NCBI GenBank assembly: GCA_910587305.1
Contig: CAJUKV010000016.1
Location: 1-64,000 of the forward strand
DNA length: 64,000 nucleotides
Source of the DNA: an uncultured Lachnospiraceae bacterium
GTDB taxonomy: Bacteria; Bacillota; Clostridia; Lachnospirales; Lachnospiraceae
Direction of reading: 5' to 3'
The notes beneath the pieces are model-generated. The model saw nothing but the letters and a program-made list of their open reading frames with translations. It was not told the DNA's origin and ran no database searches. This document shows positions 33,862-42,412 of this stretch, piece by piece. Position 1 is the first letter of the stretch. The number at the start of each line of letters is the position of its first letter. The position numbers and the translations under genes are program-made.

Positions 33862-35892
33862 TTAGCATAGTTCAAATTTCTGAACCATCTTATTTAATAT
33901 TTCTGCCTGTGAAGCTAGCTCCTCCGAGGTCGCGGAGGTTTCCTGTGAGGCTGCGGAATTATCTTGTATTCCATGGGTAATCTCTTCAATTCCGACTCGG
34001 AGCTGTTTCATGTTTTCTGCCTGGACAGCAGCATCTTCCGCCGTATTTTGGATCATTTCATTTACGCGGTTCACTGCGTTTACTGATTCTTTCAAGGAAC
34101 TCATGGCTCCAACTGCAATGGTATTTCCCTTATTGATCTCTTCCATGGAGATTTCGATGAGCTCTCTTGTATTGTTTGCCGCCTTGGAGCTTTCCAGCGC
34201 CAGTTTGCCGATTTCATCGGCAACCACTGCAAAGCCTCTGCCTGCTTCGCCGGCGCGGGCGGCTTCAATGGAAGCGTTTAATGACAGGAGGTTTGTCTGG
34301 GAGGCGATTTCTTCGATTGTCTGAATGATGCCGACCACCTGCTGGGAAGTCTCCTGAATTTTGTTCATGGCATCCATCATCAGCTTCATCTTTTCCTGGT
34401 TCTGTTCGATCATTGTGGCTGCCTGTGCAGTAGCTTGTGCGGAAGTTTCCGCCTCCCTGCGGCTGTTCTCCACCTGATCCGCCACTGTGGTGGTGGTAGC
34501 AGAGAGCTGTTCAATAGAGGCAGCCTGCTGCTCGGCGCTTTCCGCCAGAACCTGAGATGCAGTGGCTAGTTCGTTGGCCCCCACAGATACCCGTCCGGAG
34601 CTTTCATTGATTCCCAACATAACCTGATTCATGGAATCGGAGATATTCAGTAATGCGGTTTTGATCTTCTGAAATTCACCTACGTAATCGTGCTGCAGAT
34701 TAATGCTCAGCCTTCCATCGGCGATCTGAGACAATACATGTGCTGTCTCGTCAATATAAGCAATATATTCTTTCAGACGGCAAACTGTTTTCCGGAAGGA
34801 ATCCCCCAGCTCTCCGATTTCATTTTGGCTGGTTATATGAAGATCAACGTCCAAATTTCCGGCAGCAAGCTGTTGTGCCGTATGATTTAGGTCTAGAATT
34901 GGCTTTACCAGTTTATTAGCGCTTTTCCTGATGCTGAAAGCGATAATTACAATACCGATTGCAAAGATAAGGACGAGTGCTATGACCATTGCGATTAGCA
35001 TAGAATAGTATTCTGACGTGGGCATATTGCTCAGTACAACATAACCTGTGTCTCCGGCATACTGCAAGGAGCCGTATTTGGTGAGGCCGTCTACCGTATA
35101 TTTCAGGAATGTATCCTCTTTTGATGCGATTGCATCCTGGACATTCTGGGAGACGTTCACATCTTTGATGTTCTTTTGGATGATATCCTTTTGAGGGTGA
35201 TAAAGGAAGGTTCCGTTTTCAGATAATAACAGCATATAGCCGCTTTGTCCGATCTTATATTCACTCATGATTTCTGTCATATGGTCCAGGGAAATATCCA
35301 TACCCACAGCCCCTAAAACTTCGCCGGTAGTGTCGTCATAAACAGGGGAAGCGGCGCTTAGAATGAGCTTTCCGGTGGAAGAGTCCACATAGGGTTCCGT
35401 AAGGACGGTTTTCTTCCCTGTGATGCAGCCATACCACCCACGTCCTGTGATATCCCAGCCTTCATCGCTTACAAAACCATCGGACTGCGCCAATGCGCTT
35501 GCATCTAGGTCGGAAAGCCATACGGCCATGACATTTTCTTTGTCGGTGTTTGCAATTTTTATGAGATTGTCCATAACGGTGTCCATTTTTTCCGCCTGCA
35601 TGATATCATCCCCAGCCTTGATTTCCTGCATGATATTTTGGATCTCAGGGTTGACAGCCAACTGCTCGGTGCTTTTCGTATACTGTTCGAGAAAACCCGT
35701 TAACTGGTTGGCAGCGGCATTAGATTCCTGGGTCAATTCCTTTTGTTTTGATGTGATGACCAGCCATCCAACCATACAAATGGCAACAGCTGCTATAAGT
35801 ATAAGTACAAATATGACACTCCCGCCGATCTGCTGGAGAATTTCATCTGCTATTTTTTTCTTTGAACTGGTTTTTCCCTTTTGCTGCTTCAT
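33862..35892 (-). CDS. Methyl-accepting chemotaxis protein
   Basis: A 676-aa membrane chemoreceptor. After a basic N-terminus there is a first membrane helix (VIFVLILIAAVAICMVGWLV), then about 240 extracellular residues with the features of a dCache domain (DISLDHMTEIMSEYKIGQSG). A second helix (MLIAMVIALVLIFAIGIVII), a HAMP region and the signalling domain follow, with the conserved tip EIASQTNLLSLNASIEAARA and GEAGRGFAVVADEIGKLA. The start at 35892 is chosen because CAGGAGGTC lies 6 nt upstream; 21 more residues are possible. It has its own promoter. The ligand is unknown, although dCache domains often bind amino acids or carboxylates. Confidence 0.95.
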   Translation of the reverse strand: MKQQKGKTSSKKKIADEILQQIGGSVIFVLILIAAVAICMVGWLVITSKQKELTQESNAAANQLTGFLEQYTKSTEQLAVNPEIQNIMQEIKAGDDIMQAEKMDTVMDNLIKIANTDKENVMAVWLSDLDASALAQSDGFVSDEGWDITGRGWYGCITGKKTVLTEPYVDSSTGKLILSAASPVYDDTTGEVLGAVGMDISLDHMTEIMSEYKIGQSGYMLLLSENGTFLYHPQKDIIQKNIKDVNVSQNVQDAIASKEDTFLKYTVDGLTKYGSLQYAGDTGYVVLSNMPTSEYYSMLIAMVIALVLIFAIGIVIIAFSIRKSANKLVKPILDLNHTAQQLAAGNLDVDLHITSQNEIGELGDSFRKTVCRLKEYIAYIDETAHVLSQIADGRLSINLQHDYVGEFQKIKTALLNISDSMNQVMLGINESSGRVSVGANELATASQVLAESAEQQAASIEQLSATTTTVADQVENSRREAETSAQATAQAATMIEQNQEKMKLMMDAMNKIQETSQQVVGIIQTIEEIASQTNLLSLNASIEAARAGEAGRGFAVVADEIGKLALESSKAANNTRELIEISMEEINKGNTIAVGAMSSLKESVNAVNRVNEMIQNTAEDAAVQAENMKQLRVGIEEITHGIQDNSAASQETSATSEELASQAEILNKMVQKFELC

Positions 35893-35926
35893 AATAGACC
35901 TCCTGTATATTTTGATTCTTTTTTCT

Positions 35927-35955
35927 ATTGTACTGCTAATTTTCTGGCAATACAA
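35927..35955 (-). promoter_or_regulatory. Promoter of the chemoreceptor gene
   Basis: Read on the minus strand, TTGTAT (35955-35950) and TACAAT (35932-35927) are 17 nt apart, about 35 nt upstream of the start codon. Confidence 0.55.
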
Positions 35956-36088
35956 TAAAAAGTTGTACTTTTTAACGGGCTTTTTTAGTCATAATTCACA
36001 AATTGCATTTGGAGTATGGAAGACGGCCGTGAAAGTGATATAAGGCGGAAACGTAATCTTATACAAGGAGACTTGGAGGGGTGGAAAA

Positions 36089-36265
36089 TTGGCAAAGCCA
36101 AATTATGAGAAAAATCTGTCATATGTTTCGGCAGACCAGAGGAAAGGGAAAAGATGGATAGCAAAAGTACACGCGTTAATGGAAATACGAAAGCAATATA
36201 ATTGCACAACAAACAAGCAGATGAATATCTGCTTGATCAAAATGCATTGTGATGTGAGCAACTAG
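36089..36265 (+). CDS. Small hypothetical protein (58 aa)
   Basis: A TTG at 36089 has GGAGGGG upstream. The frame encodes MAKPNYEKNLSYVSADQRKG and continues basic and polar with four cysteines in its second half. No family is recognised. Inside the 3' half is a 9-bp perfect palindrome (CAAGCAGAT/ATCTGCTTG, 36214-36235), and the stop codon lies in the left arm of the 36261-36351 inverted repeat. Supported only by its ribosome site and frame. Confidence 0.35.
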   Translation: MAKPNYEKNLSYVSADQRKGKRWIAKVHALMEIRKQYNCTTNKQMNICLIKMHCDVSN

Positions 36266-36351
36266 TACAGTATTGCCCAAATAACGGTGAATACGGCACT
36301 TGCTATTTGCGCCATTGCCGCGTTGTCGTCAGAGGGCAATGCCGTACTAGT
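36261..36351. repeat. 91-bp element with 18-bp terminal inverted repeats
   Basis: ACTAGTACAGTATTGCCC (36261-36278) is complementary to 36334-36351 at 16 of 18 positions. Its ends overlap the stop codons of the two converging genes, so it may serve as a transcription terminator. The size and terminal repeats also fit a MITE-like mobile hairpin; no target duplication can be seen. Confidence 0.55.
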
Positions 36352-36973
36352 AATTAAATTCGGTTGAATCAATTACTTCCCATGTTTTATCAGATATTTT
36401 AAACGCCAGCTCGTCCAGCTTATCTACAGGAATACAGAGTATCCCCGTAATCAGATCTTCATAAAATTTGGCTATAACCGGCATTGCGTCTCCATCTTCA
36501 AACTTGAGGAGCGCTTTGCCGAGTGCGGCTATGATAAACGGCGGATAGCCTATCACTTTGCAAATTTCTTTCAGATCTTTTGATTTCGTTGCTTTCGTAA
36601 CGGTATCATGTGCAACGAGTCTGGCGCTTTCCCATCCGTGTAAGATGTTATCTTCCATAGATTTTATTAATGCGCTGTGCTTTAGACCGGCTAAATAAGT
36701 TGTCCTAAAGGTCATAGCGTCCGGATAACAGATACAGGGTATACGTTTGCAGATACCATTCCCTGACGATTTGGCAAATTGTTTGCGCCATTCGTCAAAT
36801 AACTTATGTAAGTCCGTATGCTGCCATGATTGAATCGGACAGCAGGTGTAACCGGGAGCGGTGTCAAATTCAGACGCTTTTTCAGGCAGCATGGCCACCT
36901 GCTTGACTATAAAATTTTGTTTCTGGTAAATGATTTTGCCATATGGTCTCCAGTTATTAAGGTCAACGCTCAT
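36347..36973 (-). CDS. Hypothetical protein (208 aa)
   Basis: I do not recognise this soluble protein. The start at 36973 has GGAGG 8 nt upstream; 9 more residues are possible. The N-terminal part is mixed (NWRPYGKIIYQKQNFIVKQV), with cysteines at YTCCPIQSW, GNGICKRIPCICYPDAM. The C-terminal half is helical (SKDLKEICKVIGYPPFIIAA, DELAFKISDKTWEVID). The cluster of five cysteines in the middle could bind metal, but the spacing matches no motif known to me. It is transcribed alone, towards the convergent small gene at 36089. Confidence 0.55.
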   Translation of the reverse strand: MSVDLNNWRPYGKIIYQKQNFIVKQVAMLPEKASEFDTAPGYTCCPIQSWQHTDLHKLFDEWRKQFAKSSGNGICKRIPCICYPDAMTFRTTYLAGLKHSALIKSMEDNILHGWESARLVAHDTVTKATKSKDLKEICKVIGYPPFIIAALGKALLKFEDGDAMPVIAKFYEDLITGILCIPVDKLDELAFKISDKTWEVIDSTEFNY

Positions 36974-37079
36974 TATGAGTCCTCCGTTAATAAAAAGCAT
37001 ACTTTATTTTTATATCGGCACAAAGTTAAAAAAATTTAGATATAACTTGAGGGTAAAAGTTTTTTACGGAGATAATTTC

Positions 37080-37105
37080 GTATTGCAATTATGTATTGCA
37101 ATTAT
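37080..37105. repeat. Tandem 13-bp repeat upstream of a small gene
   Basis: GTATTGCAATTAT occurs twice without spacer, followed by GTTTTACAATAATAG. It lies 60 bp upstream of the small frame at 37164 and could be part of its promoter or a regulator-binding site. Confidence 0.45.
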
Positions 37106-37163
37106 GTTTTACAATAATAGTTGTTAAGAGCATATTATGTGGAGGAGGAGAGGAATTTTAATC

Positions 37164-37307
37164 TTGAAAGAAATAAAGAAGATTTCTAAAGAGAAAACAG
37201 TATTTCTGTTTTCACACGATAATGCGGCGAAAACGATATATAATAAAGAAATAAATATAAATGAAGCGTTATCGCTGCATGTAGACAAAAAAGTAAAAAC
37301 AAAATAA
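37164..37307 (+). CDS. Small lysine-rich hypothetical protein (47 aa)
   Basis: TTG 37164 lies 9-10 nt after GGAGAGG. The peptide starts MKEIKKISKEKTVFLFSHDN and ends HVDKKVKTK. It has no recognised family and is short enough to be accidental. A clear terminator follows 34 bp later and a tandem repeat lies upstream, so the interval looks like a complete small transcription unit. Confidence 0.35.
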   Translation: MKEIKKISKEKTVFLFSHDNAAKTIYNKEININEALSLHVDKKVKTK

Positions 37308-37340
37308 GGCACAGAGGCAAAAATGCAGCGCTGATTAGCA

Positions 37341-37391
37341 AAATAATCGCCCGCCTAAGATATACGATATATCCGGGGCGGGCGATTATTT
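37341..37391. terminator. Terminator hairpin between convergent genes
   Basis: AAATAATCGCCCGCC (37341-37355) pairs perfectly with 37377-37391. GC-rich core and A/T flanks on both sides allow termination of the leftward sugar operon and the small rightward gene. Confidence 0.85.
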
Positions 37392-37407
37392 GAAGCTGCT
37401 CTCTGCT

Positions 37408-38448
37408 TTATGCGCCGTACAATCCTTTGACCTCTACGGGCATACGGTTTTTTGCGGATTCCATAATTGCCAAGATGGTCAGAGAAGTATTTGCCGCGTC
37501 GTACAGGGTAAGTGGGAACTCTTTTCCTGTGTAAAGGCAATCTACAAAGCCGCGAATGCTCTCAAAAGCAAATCCCTTTGGCTGTCCAAAAATATGGTTT
37601 TGTACGATTACATCGGGCACCGTCACTTTTTCATCCGTATATTTTTGGATCATATTATGGTTGGAGGCATCAATTGAGACCATTCCCTTTGAACCCAGCA
37701 CATTACACTTGATATCGTTTACACAGGGATTGGCATTGGGCGTAATCCAACCGTTTTCCATATGGGCAATTACACCGTTTTTGAACTCTAATGTTGTCAG
37801 ATATTCATCTACCGTATCTACTCCCATGTCTTTTAATACACCGTTCCGGCTTACACTGTATACCCGCTCCACCTCCGAATGGAAGATCCAGCGTAGTGTA
37901 TCTAAGCTGTGGCTTCCTAAAAACCATAGAATAGAAGATTTTGATGCCCAGGGCAGCAGGTCCGTAGCAACCCATTTAATATCGTTCAGACGGAAATAAC
38001 CGCTGTAAACTTCCCCAAGTTCGCCGGAGCGTACTGCCGTATATGCTTCATGGAACGGCGGCGACCACCGATTATGGAAATCGACCATGACTCGAACATT
38101 ATTTTTTTCAATTGCATCTACCATACGGGCGACATCTTCCCGGGTAGTTGCAAGGGGTTTCTCAATCAGCAGCGCCTTTTTTGCCTCCGCACAGGCAATC
38201 GCTATATCGGCATGCAAATAGTCCGGCGTTACAATGGCAACGGCATCGCAGCCGCTTTTATCCAGCATTTCGTGGTAATCCTGATAGACCTGAGGAATTC
38301 CTAAGTTTTCAGCGACCGTCTGAGCCCGCTGCAGATTGGTATCGCAGATTGCCACTGTCTGTGCAAATGGATGGGCATTGTAAATCCTGGCATGATTCAT
38401 TCCCCATGTGCCAGCCCCTATGATAGCCATTTTTATCTTTGAATTCAC
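37408..38448 (-). CDS. Gfo/Idh/MocA-family NAD(P)-dependent dehydrogenase
   Basis: A 346-aa oxidoreductase. The N-terminal Rossmann fold has AIIGAGTWGMNHARIY, and IEKPLATTREDV carries the catalytic lysine of the EKP motif. The C-terminal alpha/beta domain contains the histidine-bearing GSHSLDTLRWIF. Members act on sugars, inositols and related polyols. The likely start is a GTG at 38448, 7 nt after AAAGGAGG; the frame extends to 38526 through a palindromic repeat. It is the last gene of the leftward sugar-transport cluster, which suggests that it oxidises the imported compound or a derivative. Substrate cannot be read from the sequence. Confidence 0.9.
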   Translation of the reverse strand: MNSKIKMAIIGAGTWGMNHARIYNAHPFAQTVAICDTNLQRAQTVAENLGIPQVYQDYHEMLDKSGCDAVAIVTPDYLHADIAIACAEAKKALLIEKPLATTREDVARMVDAIEKNNVRVMVDFHNRWSPPFHEAYTAVRSGELGEVYSGYFRLNDIKWVATDLLPWASKSSILWFLGSHSLDTLRWIFHSEVERVYSVSRNGVLKDMGVDTVDEYLTTLEFKNGVIAHMENGWITPNANPCVNDIKCNVLGSKGMVSIDASNHNMIQKYTDEKVTVPDVIVQNHIFGQPKGFAFESIRGFVDCLYTGKEFPLTLYDAANTSLTILAIMESAKNRMPVEVKGLYGA

Positions 38449-38492
38449 TTTGTATCCTCCTTTTCTCTCACTAATTTCCATTTTTATACCCC

Positions 38493-38558
38493 TGCATACC
38501 GCAAGCTGTGCTTGCGGTACTGCCACCGATAAAGAGTTTGGAAGTTTACTTCCAAACT
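38493..38558 (-). repeat. Composite palindromic leader repeat upstream of the Gfo/Idh gene
   Basis: Reading leftwards, a hairpin AGTTTGGAAGT-AA-ACTTCCAAACT (38558-38535) is followed by TACCGCAAGC/GCTTGCGGTA. The same two units, in the same order and also just before a gene, occur at 56324-56512. Related pieces lie at 55224 and 61153. The rest of 38449-38706 shows no gene. Confidence 0.6.
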
Positions 38559-38706
38559 TTCAACTGTTCCCAAAGTTAAGTTTCAAGCGTAAATTTTAGG
38601 ACAAAGAAATCTTTGCTTTCCGTGGCCAACGAGCCTGACAGGCGGGTATAAACGCAGCCATGACGGGTTGTTGGCTTTCCATCTAATCTTAATCCGGCTG
38701 TTCCCT

Positions 38707-39867
38707 TTAACTACAATCCGGCTTTAATATTTCCCGTATCTGAGCTGTATCTATCTCTCCTGGCAGGCAGCCCTTCTTCGCGGCTAATGCGGCGCATACC
38801 CCTGCAGCTTCTCCGGTGAAAAGAGCTGTTCCGAAATTGTCTTCTGTGCAGCAGGTTATTGCCGCTGCTAGTTTTCCGCAGACCATCAGGCCGCCTGGTC
38901 GTGTCAGCGCCAGATTCTCCAAACTGAAATATTGCAAATTTCCCGTTTCCTCTACAGCAGCCGCTACAACACGTTTCGGTACATTGGAAAGGGTATGGGG
39001 CATAGCCTCCAGGGTTGGCATTTGACGCAATATTAACTGTGGCGGCAGGGCGGAAAGACGCACATTTTCAAAGCCCGGAGTTTTGCCAAGAGCTTCCAGC
39101 AGCCTGGCGGACCGTAGATGGGCTTTTGTGATCGCCTGGGTACGGGATAGGGGGCTTAGTGGATCCACTTGGCAACCTACCGGAAATTCTACAAGGCATC
39201 GCCCTGGCTCCGCACAGATTTTGACCGCACAGACAGGGCTTTGCGTGTAAAGCGGTCCCCGGTATTGTGTTCCCGGCTGCCCTGTGGCAAACCCATCCTC
39301 TACAAAAGACTGTTCCCGGCAGCGGGATAACGCCGTTGTATTAAGGCCTGTCAAAATGATTGCTGCATATGCGTATAATGGCGTCTGCGCATTCCATACA
39401 CCTGCGCTGCGCACCAGATCGCCCGTACCGGTAGCGTCAATTACTATCGGCGCTTCAATCCGGAAAAGTTCATTTTTGGAAAAAGCTGTAAGGCCGCACA
39501 CGATGTCCTTGCGCTGCTGCAGGCTGCAGGCTTCGCTGTACAGCAACACGTCCACATTGTTTTCCCGGCATATTCGAAACAGCGCCAGTCTGAGAGTTTC
39601 CCCATTTATTGCTGCTGAGGAAGTATCTGGTGAGCCATATAGACCGCCCAGTTTTTTTAATATGGATAGAAATTCATTTAGTAAATCCGTCCGATAATAG
39701 ATCTCTCCCAGTGTCATCCCTTGCACGGTCATTCCGCCCAGCATTCCTGTCCGTTCCAGCAAAAGGGTTTTGGCGCCTGCTCTGGCCGATGCGGCGGCGG
39801 CAAACACTCCGGAGAGTCCGCCCCCTGCAGATACTACATCATATTGCAGTTTTTTTTGTTCTATCAT
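38707..39867 (-). CDS. FAD-dependent oxidoreductase (short form)
   Basis: A 386-aa flavoprotein of the FAD_oxidored (PF12831-like) group. The dinucleotide-binding fold is VVSAGGGLSGVFAAAASARA with LLLERTGMLGG, and the second FAD contact is IDATGTGDLVRSAG. A C-terminal VCGKLAAAITCCTEDNFGTA and GEAAGVCAALAA closes the FAD domain. It is about 70-80 residues shorter than the two related proteins in this window. The start at 39867 follows AGGGGGTATAATC; a longer frame exists. It lies between another FAD oxidoreductase and the Gfo/Idh gene in one leftward operon, so it probably acts on the same substrate. The reaction is unknown. Confidence 0.85.
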   Translation of the reverse strand: MIEQKKLQYDVVSAGGGLSGVFAAAASARAGAKTLLLERTGMLGGMTVQGMTLGEIYYRTDLLNEFLSILKKLGGLYGSPDTSSAAINGETLRLALFRICRENNVDVLLYSEACSLQQRKDIVCGLTAFSKNELFRIEAPIVIDATGTGDLVRSAGVWNAQTPLYAYAAIILTGLNTTALSRCREQSFVEDGFATGQPGTQYRGPLYTQSPVCAVKICAEPGRCLVEFPVGCQVDPLSPLSRTQAITKAHLRSARLLEALGKTPGFENVRLSALPPQLILRQMPTLEAMPHTLSNVPKRVVAAAVEETGNLQYFSLENLALTRPGGLMVCGKLAAAITCCTEDNFGTALFTGEAAGVCAALAAKKGCLPGEIDTAQIREILKPDCS

Positions 39868-39903
39868 GATTATACCCCCTGCATACAATCTATAAAGCTT
39901 GTC

Positions 39904-41304
39904 TTAAAACTTTTCTTCATGCTTTTCCTTTTGCGGTATTGAAAGTACGGCTCCGTTTTCCGTGAGCAGGCGGCGGAGCTTTTCCACCGGTACCTGATCC
40001 GTTTCGCAGTTTGACTGTACGCATATGGAAGCGGCTGTACCTGCTGCCTGCCCCAATGCGATGCAGGTGCCCATGATACGGCTTGAGCCAAAGGCCACTC
40101 TGTCGGCCCAGATGGTTCTTCCGGTAAAGAGGATTCCTTTCATCTTTTCCGGTACCATGCAGCCGTATGGAATTCCGTATCCGCGCCGTACAATGTAAAG
40201 TTCGCTGCCTTCGTCGCAGCCATGGTGAATATCTACATTATAACCGCCCAGTGCTACCGTATCCGGCGGAACTTCTCCTTGCCGTACATCCTTTTCCGTC
40301 AGACAGCGCTTCCCTACAAAGCGGCGGCTTTCCCGCACTCCCAGCGTTGGCGCCACAAAGGAAAGGGCGCAGTTTTCAAAGCCCGGCAGATATTCGGGCA
40401 TAAACTTGATCAGCTCTTCCACCTGACGGCAGGCTTCCTGTGTGCCCCGGGAAAGCTGCCAGATGTCGGTACCGTCAAAATCTATCAGACGCGTATTATT
40501 AATAACCGTAGTGTCGTCGTTGGGATGTGTAATCAGAGAAAAGCGATCCCTGGGAATATCATTATACCATCCATCGTTTCGCGCCTTTCGGATACATGCG
40601 TCAAGCCCCAGCAGATTATATCCGTTTACCGTCCTGAAAAAACCCGGTTCCACCTTCATTTCATAGCCTTCCGGCGTATCCACTTCCGAGGGCTTGTCTT
40701 CTACATATTTCAGCAGCTTTTCTTTATTCACTCCGGACACGGCAAAAACCAGTGAAGCCGGCTGCAATTCTCCATCCGGATTTCCTTTTTCATAAGGCAG
40801 ACCAATCAGGCTGCATAAATCTCCGTCTCCCGTAGCGTCAATAAATACATCTGCTTTTATATCAAAGAAGTTTCCTTTTCCGCAAACACGCACCTGGCAT
40901 AGACGATCTTCCCGCACCAGGGCCTTTGTGGGGATACAGCCAAATAACAATTGAATCCCCTCCTCTTCGCAAAGCTCGAACAGGACAAGCCGCACCAGCC
41001 CTGCATTGACGGGTGTCAGACTGTTTAAGATGGGGCAGGGATTATGTCCCAAGGTTCCATGCAGGGCATTGAGGCGATCGATCAGCTCCTGGGCAATACC
41101 GCCTGCTATGGGATTCCCTTCTCTATCCCGAAAGCCCAGCAGTCCCAGGCCGGATACGGATACTCCTCCCAGAAAATCTCCCTGCTCTACAATAAGTACA
41201 CGCCTTTTCTGGCGTGCCGCTGCAATAGCTGCGGCCACTCCGCTTACACCGCCGCCAAGAACTGCAATATCGCAACAAAGCGTCCGCGTATTTTCATCTG
41301 TCAT
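39904..41304 (-). CDS. FAD-dependent oxidoreductase
   Basis: A 466-aa FAD_oxidored flavoprotein. The N-terminal Rossmann motif is IAVLGGGVSGVAAAIAAARQ with EQGDFLGG, followed by GGIAQELIDRLNALHGTLGH and NPCPILNS, a block shared almost word for word with the protein at 46251. IDATGDGDLCSLIG and GRTIWADRVAFGSSRIMGTC complete the FAD site. The start at 41304 has AAGGGG upstream. It follows the permease genes after a 226-bp gap that holds a long imperfect hairpin. In Firmicutes such enzymes accompany sugar ABC transporters and probably oxidise a glycoside or sugar acid, which is inference. Confidence 0.88.
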   Translation of the reverse strand: MTDENTRTLCCDIAVLGGGVSGVAAAIAAARQKRRVLIVEQGDFLGGVSVSGLGLLGFRDREGNPIAGGIAQELIDRLNALHGTLGHNPCPILNSLTPVNAGLVRLVLFELCEEEGIQLLFGCIPTKALVREDRLCQVRVCGKGNFFDIKADVFIDATGDGDLCSLIGLPYEKGNPDGELQPASLVFAVSGVNKEKLLKYVEDKPSEVDTPEGYEMKVEPGFFRTVNGYNLLGLDACIRKARNDGWYNDIPRDRFSLITHPNDDTTVINNTRLIDFDGTDIWQLSRGTQEACRQVEELIKFMPEYLPGFENCALSFVAPTLGVRESRRFVGKRCLTEKDVRQGEVPPDTVALGGYNVDIHHGCDEGSELYIVRRGYGIPYGCMVPEKMKGILFTGRTIWADRVAFGSSRIMGTCIALGQAAGTAASICVQSNCETDQVPVEKLRRLLTENGAVLSIPQKEKHEEKF

Positions 41305-41345
41305 ATGTATCCCCTTTGCATAGTATAGGCAAAGCCTATTGTCAT

Positions 41346-41442
41346 GGGGATGTCGCAAAACGGCAGATTCATACAATATATAGCAGCCATGTGCTAGAAT
41401 TTTGGCATATATTGTACAACAGCCAAGTTTTGCAACAGCCCC
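41346..41442. repeat. Long imperfect hairpin within the sugar operon
   Basis: The 35-nt arms 41346-41380 and 41408-41442 pair at about two thirds of positions. The outer GGGG-TGT-GCAAAAC block and the inner ACAATATA block are nearly perfect. It lies between the permease and the FAD oxidoreductase genes, where it could end part of the transcripts or protect the upstream transporter message. Confidence 0.5.
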
Positions 41443-41530
41443 TGCATAAATTGATAGTTTGTAACGTCATTTCCGTATTACATGTCAGGGCCGTCCGGGT
41501 ATATCTTAAAAATATTCTGTCAAGCCGCCC

Positions 41531-42412
41531 TTATCCCTTTACTGCCCCCTGGGTCAGGCCGGATACCATCAGTTTGCCTAAAATGGAAAATACCAGCAGA
41601 ATCGGCAGAACCGCAACCATTGCGGAAGCCATCAGCCCGCCCCAGTCTGTTCCAAAAAAGCCGCGGAAATAGTAAATTACGAGCTGAATGGATCGCAGAT
41701 TAGGAGAATCAATCATAACCGCTGCGGTAATAAATTCATTCCATGCCCCGATAAACAAAAACAGAGCCGAGGATGCAATAGAAGGCAGGCATAGGCGGGG
41801 AATCAGCCGTGTGATGATATAGGCGCGACTGCAGCCGTCAATGCGCGCCGCGTCTTCAATTTCCAGAGGAATTGCCTCAATGCCTCCCTTCATAATCCAT
41901 ATTGCCATTGGGAGATTATAAGCCGTGTACAGCAGAATCAATGTATACCATTTATTGGTCAGGCCAAGGTTCATCATATACAGGTAATTGGGGATTAGCA
42001 TGGCCGCGCTGCCGATGGATAGCGGAATGCCCGCTATCACAATATAAAACAGCACTTTTTTCAGCGGAAAGCTATATCTTTCAAAACCATATGCCGCCAG
42101 TAAGCCCAGCACAAGCCCCAGAACAATGGTGCATCCCGCATAGAGCAGGCTGTTGCGCATCCCAAGGCTTAACCCGTTTGCAAACACGTTCCGGTAATGC
42201 TCCGAACTGAAGGTAAAATTAATAAATTTAGGAGGGTATACCAGAATTTCCCGCCGTGTCTTTAGGGAGGTGATCAGTCCCCATAAAATGGGTGTTGAGT
42301 TGGTAAAAAACAGAATCAGCAGAAGAGCCAGCTCGGGCAGGGAGGCCCTCTGTTTTGCTTCCGTATTTTCCGTAAATCTTATACTGCCTTTTTTCGTGTT
42401 TTTAAATGTCAT
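41531..42412 (-). CDS. Carbohydrate ABC transporter permease, MalG-like
   Basis: A 293-aa CUT1-family inner-membrane permease. The first helix is ELALLLILFFTNSTPILWGL, and several more follow. The cytoplasmic EAA loop reads EIEDAARIDGCSRAYIITRL and contacts the ATPase. The start at 42412 is preceded by GAGGATGAT and overlaps the end of the MalF-like gene by 11 nt, a sign of co-translation. No ATPase gene is in the cluster, so a shared MsmK-like ATPase elsewhere must energise it, as is usual for CUT1 importers in Firmicutes. Confidence 0.93.
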   Translation of the reverse strand: MTFKNTKKGSIRFTENTEAKQRASLPELALLLILFFTNSTPILWGLITSLKTRREILVYPPKFINFTFSSEHYRNVFANGLSLGMRNSLLYAGCTIVLGLVLGLLAAYGFERYSFPLKKVLFYIVIAGIPLSIGSAAMLIPNYLYMMNLGLTNKWYTLILLYTAYNLPMAIWIMKGGIEAIPLEIEDAARIDGCSRAYIITRLIPRLCLPSIASSALFLFIGAWNEFITAAVMIDSPNLRSIQLVIYYFRGFFGTDWGGLMASAMVAVLPILLVFSILGKLMVSGLTQGAVKG

